A DNA stretch of 64,000 nt from Clytia hemisphaerica. Its lineage: Eukaryota > Cnidaria > Hydrozoa > Leptothecata > Clytiidae. The position numbers were made by a program, and so were the translations under genes. The DNA lies in NCBI GenBank assembly GCA_902728285.1, contig CACVBU010000865.1, positions 4,245,015 through 4,309,014 on the forward strand, written 5' to 3'. Below, piece by piece: positions 45,801 through 57,800 of the stretch. Under the pieces are notes generated by a model. That model ran no database searches, was not told the DNA's origin, and saw nothing but the letters and a program-made list of their open reading frames with translations. How positions within the stretch are numbered: the stretch's first letter is position 1; each line of letters opens with the position of its first letter.

Positions 45801-48800
45801 AGCTGAAGCTTCTGTGGTGCCACCTTGAACTTTAATTCCCTCTCTGCGGGTTACTAGTGATGTCCATTGACCAAAAACACCTTTGGATGATACCTTGCAG
45901 TACATCTAGAAAGGGAAAGCAATACTCAAAAATTAAAGGCCAAAGTCTTGTTTCCAGAAATTGACCAGGTGAACTTTTTTTGAGAGTTCCCCGGCTTCAA
46001 TTTTTTGAGCTGTCCAAGAAGGCAATGTGAGTTTTTTTCGTCACCCACATTTTCCAAAAACAAGACTTTTTTTGGCTAATCTCACAGCCAATCATTCAAT
46101 CAATCATACATCTTCTTCCTAATGCAAATAGTTATTTTGTTAAAAAAAACGGCTCTTGGAACTTTTATTCAAAGTGTTATATATTAAACTTTTTTGTGGT
46201 ATGCTTGGTATATATCATGAATTGGTGCTTAATATGAACACATTCACTTAGCAAATATATACTAACCTTTAAAAGTTCACGACACCAAGGACTAAAATGA
46301 CGTCAATTTTGACGAAGACCCTGCAATGATAGTTTTTGTAAGAGCAACGGAATTCTAGTTTAAAAAAAAATTTATTTTCAACTGAGGATTGTTTGTAAAA
46401 ACATGAAACTGCCAGTATTGAAAAAATAATTTTCATTACTTTAACTACGATATACTAACCTCTATAAATTCATTAAATTCAACAGTCCCATTTTTATCAG
46501 TGTCAACTTCAGCAATCATTTCACGGAGCTTATAACCGGGGACTGATTCACCCAATGCTTGGAATATACTTCCAAGTTCAGATGATGTGATGTGTCCATT
46601 GTGGTCCAAATCAAACTGCAAGAAAGAAATTAAAACTTACACTCCAGCTTACCTAGGCTTGAAAGCCTGTTTCAATCTCTCCTCTCTTTTCTAGAAAGAC
46701 TTTTGGGCAACCTATAATTATATAGTCATTTTAGGTCATTTAAATACCATAGTTCTTTCATTTTTATCAACCCATTACAATGGGCTGTTCCATTAAAAAC
46801 CATACAGGGGGTGGACGAACCTTTTCAAGTCAAAAAAAATTAATGAAAATGTGTGAATACCCCCTGGAAAATTGTATAATTTGCAAAAATACCCTTGGAA
46901 AAATTTTTTTATACCTTAAAGTGAGGGTGGAAATGTTTGTCCACCCCCTGTATAGAAAATGGAATGGTCCAATAAGAAGAGGATATTATAAAGGATATTT
47001 GTTCTTTTTTCTAATCTTAACTTAGATCGTAGTGAATATCATATTCATTTTATAGCAACAATAATGTCATACTCATAGTTTCTCAATTTTGAAAAATAAC
47101 CAGTTTTCGATCATTATTATGATTGCTTGCTATCACACCCTTTTGCAGCCATCTGCATTATACACTTGCAAGAGTAATACCCCCTCAAAAAAACCTCAGA
47201 TATTCTGACTGATTCTAAAATAAAGATATTGTGTCTTTAAAAAAGAATTTATTGTAACAAAGGAAGAATTCCATATGATTTAATTTTTTCCATTTATGGG
47301 TCTATTTTAGCCTATATACTAGACGTCATGGCTTTTTTCTACCCTGTAACGTCTATTCCACTTTGCGACTTTTTCGAATGTTTTGAGCCCAGGTTTACGG
47401 GTTCTCAACATTCGATTTTTTGACGTCACTTTAAACGTTTGAAGCTCCTGCAGTATCAAAAAAATTGAACTTGCGCCAAAACACTTGAAAGGCTTCTATT
47501 TTTTAAAAATCGTCAAAGTGTATTTAGAAGAAACGGGATGAAAAATCCTGGTTTTTGGCTAGGTGCTTGCTAGGTCTGTTTATGAAGAAAAAAAATCAAC
47601 TGAAAAGGATTCTTCTTTCCGTAATATCTGGAGGATATGATCTGATTTTTATTTCAGTTGGGAATAAAGAAGACAGCAAAAAACAGACGGATGAAAAACC
47701 ATCAGACTCTAATGCATCGACAAAATTGTAAGTTTAGATCTCATTTTTACTTTGGTTTTTATTTTTCACCTGCTTAGATCTTTCACTTAATCAATCCGAT
47801 TACAAACTGTCAATTTATGCAGAGATACCATAACCTTGAAACCTGGCGACGAAAACCCGTTTGCTGAATCCCGTTTTGGTCCCTTAGACTGACGACTGAC
47901 TTAGCGCAGATTTTTGCGCTCGTATTTTGATTCGTTTAGAAATAATTTAGAGAAAGCAATTATATATACACGAAATGATTTTAGTAATTTTCACGCAAAG
48001 AGATCAGATGAAAAATTTATATAGTGTTGATCACTTTATAATGTTTTGAAAAGGAGTGTTTAAGTGGTATCTGGCTCTCTTGCCAGTAATATAGAAACAC
48101 GAGTAACAACCAGGGCCCGGTTGTTCAAAAGTCGATTAGATCTTCTTGCCATTGTTGTCGTACTTTTAGAAAATGTAAGTTTAACAAGTAAAGTTCTTCC
48201 ACAACTAAACGGTTTTTACAAGCACCTAATTTTCATTGTTTTTGATATTGCGGAAAGAAAAGATTTTTCAGACGGACTAAAAACACCATTGCAGAATTTG
48301 CCCAATCATTGTGATGGCAAAATTATGCTGAGAGTTTAATTGAAGGTTTCCTACCCTACCATCGTGTTTTGTTTACATCTACCTACAGAACATTTACAGC
48401 CCTATTTACACGGAATTAAACTGTAAATAAACCTACTTCTCCAGAAATGGACAAGTTCCTCTTTTCGATCCGATATGAAAATAGTTTCAACAAAGCTTTC
48501 GGCGAAACCACTCTATACTTTAAGAGCAGAAAGTTTCACGAAGTCAAAAAGTTGCGAAATTTAGCGAAAGGCCTTTTCATAAATTACGTCACGAACATCA
48601 CTTGCCTCGTATTCAAACAATTACCGTGGTGATTATGTCCCTTGAGACACTGAATGATTTTTTTATAAATATAAAGTAGTTTTAATCAAATCTGCTGGGA
48701 GTTAACACTATGGCAATAATTTCAAAACGAGGCAAGTGATGTTCGTGACGTAATTTATGAAAAGGTCTATTTAAGCTTCGCGAATTATGGTTCTAGCCGA

Positions 48801-51800
48801 AATTTCACAGATATAACTTTCCCGAGTTCATGTGAAATTTACCTTTTTTGGTAACAAAAATCTCATAAAACACCATAAAATTAGTTAACAGTGCAAAACT
48901 GAGTAGGAATGTTTATTTTGCGCGGAAAAAAAACTTTTTCAGGTTTAATTTCTTACCTGGCAGAAACTTTTGCGAAAAAGGATCAAAATCACAAAAAACG
49001 CGAAAGTTACTGCCCGCGAAAGTAAAAGAAAGACGGTTTTGAAAAACAAGATTGTATGATAAAATGCAGTAAAACAAGTGATACTTTTATGGACCTACCT
49101 GGTTATGCATTTAACACATATATAATTGATATCTACGTGAGCATATGAACGTTAAACAATCATTCAGAACACAAATAGTGATGATTTATTAAAATTAGTC
49201 GTTTGTTTCTTATAAAAAAAAAACGTTTAGAAACCAAAATTTCATGCTCTTGAAATATTCTTTCATATTCAAGACTTCGTTAGCAAAAACTATCTCATCA
49301 AAAAATTGAGTAATACGGCTAAGAACATTGATGTATGCTTATTAATGGTGATTCTTATAAATAAAAATGCATTTTTTGAGCTGAAAAGTTCTTTTTTTAC
49401 AATAATCTGCTTGACACATCTTTTACCTAGTTTCATGCAAAAAATCAACGATCCAATATTTCACAAAGTCCAAAAAACCCTTTTTTTAGCCGTTTTTTGG
49501 CCGATATTTTGCCCAAAAACATTTTTTTTCGAAAATCGGGCTCCGTCACATTCGAGGGTTTATAGTTATGCATCTTTGTGCAAAAAATCATAAAGAATGA
49601 AAGAGTCAATCTCGAGAAAAGCTAACGTACCTAAGAAATTGATAATGTGCTTATAAAAAAATATCGAATTTGGCCAGTTTTTCTATAAAAACACGCAAAG
49701 CAACCAAAATTGCATGGCTAACACAAATATTCTTTAAAAGTAAGCCCTCATGAGCAAAAAAATTGAGTAATTTGACTAAGAACATTGATGTATGCTTATT
49801 AATAGTGATTCTTATAGATAAACATGCGTTTTTTAAGCCAAATAAACTTTTTTGCAAAAATCTGCTTGAGCCATCTTTTACCTATGATGGTACCCTACTT
49901 TCATGTAAAAAATCAGAAAAAATTAATGATCCAATTTTTCACAAAGTCCAAAAAACCTGTTTTTTAGCAGTTTTTTGGCCCAAATTGGCCCAAAAATATT
50001 TTTTTTCGAAAATCGGGCTCCGTCACATTTTGGCCACCACCATTTTGCACCTTTGTACCAAAAATCAGATGATTCCTATGACTAAATCTCGAGAAAAGCT
50101 GGTAACGAACAGACGGACGGACGGACAGAATTTATAGGACCTCCACCCCACCGGGGTAGGTCCAAAAAAGGTTCAATGTCGTGCCTTTTTGAAACACAAT
50201 TTCTCTGTATTGTCATTCTCTATGATTCTACCTGTATCAGTTTTTATAATATAAGTAATGAATCAGTTATGTTTTGTGAATAATGATAAATGTTGTATTC
50301 TTTTTCCTTCACAAGCTACTAGCAGATAAATGGAGGGGCCATTGGTCCAGTGCCCCCTATCGCATTGGTTTCAAGTACTCGAGTACACAGGATTAATAGC
50401 CGCTCCCCCGTAGGCGCCTGATGACAGAGTACACGAGATGGTGTCTAGAGGTCTATTGACCAGGTGCATATCAAAGCAAATATAAAGACCAAGGCATGAT
50501 ATATTGTTATTTTTTAATTCCCATAGAAATAACAAGAAGTTCTGAAAAAAACCTTATAGTATCCCATATGTACCACAAAGACTAAAATTCTGGTCACAGT
50601 TGAATTAATTTTGCTTTCTTTTTTAAGGTACTTTTGTTTGTTATTGAAACTACTCAAATTTCGAGTACGTCAATACTCAGTGTTTAAGGGACTTCACCTT
50701 CAACAAGGATATAAGGATATCACTTTAGCTTAATGATCACTTTTTTCTATTCTATGAGAAGCATGGGTTCAGATTTAACAGCTTTGATTGACAAAATTTA
50801 CGAGTATGATTTCAGCTACAGACAATTATTTGCTTGGGGCGATACCCAAGATGGCTCCTTTTTGACTGGCAGCGCGGCCGAAGGAGCGTTTATATGTCGT
50901 GCGCTGTGGAACGATAAACCAAATTTTGAATTTGATGTCATGACTCCATTTGCGTCTATTTCAAAACAAAAAAGTCTTGCGATCTTTGTTCCAACAAAAT
51001 TCACTGGATATTATCGGTTGAAATGGAATGAAACTTTGAATTCTTGCTTCTATCCTAAGTTTTCTGATTGTTTACCAATGAAAGAAAACAATGTTGAAAT
51101 TTATCAGTATTTAGACAACAGAATCCTCGATTATTTTAAAAGGTTACAAGGACATGGAGTCATTGAGGAAGGCAGACCAAATATATATTCTGAAGTAGAT
51201 TCAGGGTTGAGGATAGAAGAAGACATTGTTCCATGTATTGAATTGTCATTTTTGCCTTACTTTGTGCAACCTTGGTTTGGAAGGAAGAGATATTGGCCTT
51301 CCCCGGAAACCATAGAAGAAATTAGAGCCAGTAAATGCCATTTAGTTTTGAAATCGACTCCTGGTTCAAACACAAATTATGAATGGAGAATATCTTTCTC
51401 AAAAGCTGAAGTCATTTTAGCTAATCGGAAAACACTTTTCCAGAACAAGTGTTTTCTGTTGGCAAAAAATATCTACTATGCAGATCTTTCACATATCAAA
51501 GATGACAAATCAGGGTATTCTATATCTTCGTATCTCCTAAAGACTTTAATGCTTTACTTTCTTGAACAGACTCCACCAGCACAGTGGGAGAGCTGGGAGA
51601 TGCACCAAAGTTATTTGCATGTTTTAATGGTTCTATACAGGAGACTCGCTGAGAGTTTAAACAAATGTTTCCTACCATCGTATTTCGTTGAGGATATAAA
51701 TCTACTTGCAGGATATTCACAGCCCTATTTACACGGAATTAAACTGCGAATATACCTGCTTCTCCAGAAATGGACAGGCTCCTCTTTTCAATCTGGTATG

Positions 51801-54800
51801 AAAATGGTTCCAGAAAAGATTTTTTCTTCTACGCATTCTATGCAATATCAAATGACCGGCGTTGCAGAATCTCTCCAAAACTGGCCTGAAACAGAATCGT
51901 TTGAAATGCATGACCTTAAAACTGACGAGGTAAAAAGCAAATACTCGGAGCCGAAGAAATTCCATACACCGATCCATGAAACAGAAGCAGAATTTAGATT
52001 CGAGACACCAACGCAACAAAACGAATCTTCTGAACCTGATACTGATATGAAGAAGTTTTTTTTTTCGAACATAAACAGTGCTTATGATCGTCTAAAACGA
52101 AAGTGGACAACTGAAGAGATGACCCGGGATATGGGTGTCTGTTGCAGAATTCCATTGATGATGAAAAAAAAACAGATGACATGTCGGGAGATCCAGAGTA
52201 CGTGATGATATTGTACGGTGACCATAGTGGGCAGTGGCCTTCCAACGCACACCTGAAAAAGGTTGCCCCAAACTTAATAAGGATTCCCTCCTAAATTTTT
52301 AAAATTCCTCAAACCAGTACCTGAATAGTAAAAGATTCTGGTTAAAACTCCTGAGGTTTACAGACTGGAGGGAAAAATACCGGAGAGCAAAATAAACTTT
52401 GAACCTAGATTACAATTTTTGACATTCGTTCTTCATTTTCTCTAGTTTGTATAAAAAAATTGAAGAAGACAGAAAGGTGAAAAATCAATCTTAATTTGCA
52501 TCCAATTTTCAATTTTTTTTTATATTTTGAAAAGCTCTACTGATGTATGGAGCACTGTATCGACATTTGTTTTCCTACTTGTTGTTTGTTTTATCTTTTT
52601 CTTTTAAACATATTTTTGGTAGGTAGAGGTTTGGGCGAGAGTGGTTAAAAAGAGAGCTTTGCAAAAACAGTAAATTGGTAATAACTGTCAAATCATCTAC
52701 GATGCGCAAAGATTTCAGTATCTTACCCGTATCTTAGAACATTTCTATTTTATATAAAATGTTAATATTTTTATCATGAATTGTATGATGACGTTTTATG
52801 TTTTTTAATTTTTAAAATCAATTTATAAAATTAAAAATGTAGGAAAAAAAGTTTGTTGAAATGAGCACTTCTTTCTTTTTCTTCTGTCCAAAAACACAGC
52901 AATGGAATGACTTCTTTCAAAATTCAATAAGTCAAGCTAGAGTTAACCAAAATTACTTTGTAATGGTGAAAAGAGAATTAGAAATTTTGATAATAGGGGC
53001 CGTCCACATAGTACATACACACAAAGGGGGAGGGGGTGCTGTGCGCAGATTTGTAATACTTGCGCAGATTTGTAATACCTGCGCAGATTTGTAATACCTG
53101 TGCAGATTTGTAATAAACTTTGCGCAAATTTGTAATACTTGAGCTGCGCAGAAATGTAATACTTCTCTGCGCAGATTTGTAATTTGGAAGTGATATTTTC
53201 ATTGGTAACCAAAGTCTATTCTGCGAACAAAATGCATTAAAAAAGACTTAGAAAATAATACCCAAATAAAGTTGTGATTATTGAGCACATCGAATAAATA
53301 ATCGTTTACACGTCCATTTTTTCCAGATCACTTACAGACGGCTCATAAATATACGTCACAAAAAAGCGTTTATTTGACGTCAAAAATTTTTTTTTTATTT
53401 TTGTTAAAAAAAACTGAATTTTTTTAGCTAGAAATATACCTTGAAAACGGCCCTGGCCGAAACAGGAAATTTCTAGCATCTAATGGTATTTTTGTCTCGA
53501 TCCTCCGTCCGATATATATATATATATATATATGAAAAAACAATTAATGATATAAAAATATTTTTGTCAACATTTTATCAAAATATTGATTTGCTCTAAA
53601 ATCACCTTCTACCTAGCTAGGAAACCTGTCCCCTCTGACTGGATTTCTTTTATAACCTTTCATAGCACCTGCATTACATTCCAGCATGATATCTCAAGTG
53701 AAATTATTTGGAGTTAACTTTCTTTCAAAAAGAGTTTGATGGTTGAAGCTTCGGTATGTTTTTGTTGTTGTTAGATAGAAAAAATACATAAAGATGAAAA
53801 AAAAAAAATGATTGGAACAATTTCCATTAGATTAAAAGATATTGATTCGTTTCTTATAAAGTTGATGCTTATAGGAAAATGAAAATATTGAAATTGTATT
53901 CAAAATCCCATGTTTGTATTGAAAGAACCAACTGCCGAAAGCCAATTTCCATTAGATTGAAAGATATTGATTCGTTTCTTATAAAGTTGATGCTTATAAG
54001 AAAAATGAAAATGCTTAAAATTATTCCCAATCCATGTTTTTATTGAAAGAACAAACTGCCAAAAGCCAATTTTCATTAGATTAAAATATATTGATTTGTT
54101 TCTTTTAAAGTTGATGCTTTTAATAAGAAAAATGAAAATATTGAAATTATTCACAATTCCATGTTTGTATTGAAAGAACCAAGCACCGAAAGCCAATTTT
54201 CATAAGATTAAAAGATATTGTTTCGTTTCTTATAAAGTTGATGCTTATAAGAAAAATGAAAATGCTTAAAATTATTCCCAATCCACGTTTGTAGTAAAAG
54301 AACCAACTGCCAAAAGCCAATTTTCATTAGATTAAAATATATTGATTCGTTTCTTATAAAGTTAATGTTCATACTAAAGATATACAACCTTTGTATGATT
54401 TTCTGATTATTTTCTAAGTCTTTTTTTCGAAACTTTTCTTTGTGGGAAACATATGCAAAGTAAAAATCTAAATTCCAAATTCCAAATCTGCGCAGAGAAG
54501 TATTACATTTCTGCGCAGCTCAAGTATTACATTTCTGCGCAGCTCAAGTATTACAAATTTGCGCAAAATTTATTAAAAATCTGCGCAGGTATTACAAATC
54601 TGCGCAAGTATTACAAATCTGCGCACAACAGGGGGTCTTCTCAAAAGCGTATGCTTGCGTACAGGGGGAGGGATCAAATGTATGTACGCAGAAAAAAGAA
54701 ATTTCATAGCCCTTTTTTGCTTGTTTTTTTGTCGAATTTTACGCCTCTTCTCGCATCAAGAAAAAGTTTCTTAATAAACATTGAGTTTCATTTATGAAAG

Positions 54801-57800
54801 TCCGAACTATACGATTTGAATTCGAGATTTTCTTTAACCGAAGGGGGGGGGGGTGAAAGAAAAAGTACGTACTTACATATAGCCATTTGCGTACGCTTGC
54901 GTACAGAGGGGAGCGGTTACTCTATTTTCTACATTTTAGTGTGTACGTACTATGTGGACGGCCCCATACTTTAGGCGTACAAATTTTAGAAGAAGGAGAT
55001 ATCCAATTCCTTGGGAAAACAGATCAAAATTCTAACTCTGGAATTTCTAGGGAAGACAGTTGAAATTAAAATTTTGGCTTTTGAGGAAAAACAGATCTAC
55101 ATTTTCTAGGAATAAGAAACTTTAGGCGTACAAACTTTTGCGAGCAGAAAGTAAAGTTTAGCCTTTTTTGCAAAAGTAAATGTCTTTGAAAATTCTTGTT
55201 TATGCTCGCGAAAAATTCACAAAAAAATTTGAAATCTATAGAACCTCGAAATCATAATAAATATCAAATTTCAGGCATATTATTATCCTGAATGTCGAAG
55301 AGCAACCGTCTCTATCGGATGTAAGGAATATTTTTCACTTTTAATACAATTTATATTCAAAGTTTATGCTAGCAAAAAACATTTTTTCCTCAAACTCGCG
55401 AAAGAAAATGTCGCAAATTTCGCGATTTTTGATTTCTTGAAAGTTTCTGCTCATGAAAGTTTGTACGCCCAAGGAACTTAAATAAAAGAGAGTTTTATTA
55501 AAGTTCCTTGGTACGCCTAAAATAATTTGAAACTTATGGGCAACCGATTGAATCTTCCAGGAAAACTTTGCCTCTTATTTCTATAGAAAGATTTAAAGCA
55601 AATTCAAAAAAAATCAAAAGCAGGGGAAATTCAGAACAAAAAAGCGGGAAGGCTTCCGTTCGGATAACATTTTCTCTTACTTCTCTCTCTCGTGTTTCTT
55701 CATAGAATTATTATCAGATAGAATGAATTCATGCTTTTTTCCTCAAAATGAAGCGTGTCTGTAAGGGGTCCCTTAGTTGCAATGGGAATTCAATTGCACG
55801 TGTGCAATGATAATGTCATTTCTTTGTTCTTATCGTATTTTAATTGCATATTTTTCTCATGCTTGATTGGTTTCTTTTGAATTCTCAAAAAATTATGCAC
55901 ATAATTTGATTATTTTCAACTGGAAATTTCAGGCACTTCGGTCCCCTCAATGCAAATAAGAATTACATATTTGAAATCAGCCCATTTTATAGATTCACCA
56001 GTGTTGAAAACTATTTGAGAACGCACTTCTAAGAAAAGAAATTTGGGTGTCAAGTTTTCACCTAAATTAGTTATTCTTTCCGTATAGACTAAAATTGATT
56101 TTTTTAATTTTAGGAGTTAAAATCGATGGAATCACTAAATTTCAGCTACTAAAATTCCAGATTGTAAGCTGAAATAGATTTGTAAATATCAATCGTTTTC
56201 CAAAACCAAAAATTTCGAAACTGAGAAAAAATACCGTGCAAACATACCCTTATAAAGAGATTTCTATCCACGCATCAGATTTTGAGAAACTGTTTTTACG
56301 ACCAATAATCACTTTTAACAAAGGGAATCTGAATAGATGGTGAAGTAGCCAAAGTGAGATATTATTCTATCTGATAGCAGTTCACTGGTTTCTTAACATA
56401 AATTTACCGACAAATTTCAACAAAAAATTTCAACAATAACTTTAAATTAATCAAGTCACTTTAGTAAAAAATAAATGTATCCTGTTTACTTAAAAATTGC
56501 AGAAAAATATTTGTCCAAAATCCTTTGTAACATAGAATCAAGTACAAATTAAGAATGCTAGATACACAAAAACGATGTTTACAAAGTGGCCTTGGATATT
56601 GATTTGATCTTGTTTATAATGGCGTCGAATCCCATGGAAAGCGATATTGATTCCTGGAGAGAGATTATTGCAGAACTCTGTGCTAATGCACCTAATATAA
56701 CAATCCGTGACGTGACGGCTTACGACTTTACGATCCATCCATTCCATCGTCAAAGATTAAATTAATCATCCAAAAAGTTAAAAAGGACGATATCCTGAAG
56801 ACTTTGATTTATTTGGGTCCAAACCAGGAAATAACTGAAAAAGTATTGAAAGATGATGCAATTGATATGCTTATTGTTAAAGTAAAATCATTCTTTCTTG
56901 ATTATGTCAGATATGAGATGAACAATATAGATTCAAACATGGAAGTCAACCATTCCTTTGCTGTGAAAGTTGTGGACAAGGGGAAGAAGTTCATCGTGAA
57001 TGCTATAGCAAAATCCTTTCAGAATTTAAATTACTTGACAACGAAGGTTTGCCCAAGCTATTCTTTAAATCGATACCAGGCTTCCACTATATCTGCCAGA
57101 GTTGTGAACTTAATGTTATAGACAAGAACTTCTCAAAAGCAGTAGCTAAAATTTCACTAAATGCTCAAAGCAATGAACTTTAAAACGCCAATGAAGCCGA
57201 ACAACATTTAAATATTGGTACTGAGCATCCAAAGGAGAAGAAGGATATAATGTGCAAATATTATTTGAGAGGGAACTGTCAGGTTGGTCACCCCCGAGCT
57301 TGTAAAAAACTTTTGAGACATGGAAATAAAAAACCAAGGGGATGTAATGAAGGAAAAAACTGTGAATTTTTCCATCCAAGGATGTGTTCCAACTCTATCA
57401 AATACAAAAAATGTCTTCACAAATGTGCAAATTTGTACATGTCAAGGGAACACTAACTGAGAATTCGTTAAAATACAGGAAAGATACAAATTTGAGAGAC
57501 CCTGGCGAAATTCCTGATGTCATTGATAAGGAGAGGGATTTTCTAATACTCATCCAAAATCTGAAAAACGAGATTTTACAGACAATGGACAAAAAGTTTG
57601 CAGAGATGAACAAAAATCAACCTCAACCACCACCAAGGCTTATGAATCAAGTCCCAAATTTCAACCAATGGTCAACTCAACCAATCTTTCAACACCACAT
57701 GCACAACCAGCATATGATGCAAGCTTAGAATCATTCACGCTACTCAACATTCAAGGACTAAAACCATTAACTGTCCAATCATCTGTTCCATTTGTAAGTG

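Larger units (their letters stand above)
52997..54966. mobile_element. PLS: 2-kb TIR element with subterminal GCGCAGATTTGTAATAC arrays
   Basis: Ends GGGGCCGTCCACATAGTACA and its near-exact reverse complement (about 27 bp in all); ATA flanks both sides. Inside each end is an array of GCGCAGATTTGTAATAC(C/T) units: at least six copies at 53044-53185, inverted at 54483-54625. The middle (53810-54370) is an AT-rich tandem repeat of about 120 bp. No transposase frame. Confidence 0.88.

Noticed and set aside
46263-46331. Extra plastin exon between exons 2 and 3
   Set aside because: GT and AG sites are present but two frames contain stops, and exon 2 already joins exon 3 in phase with the expected plastin sequence.
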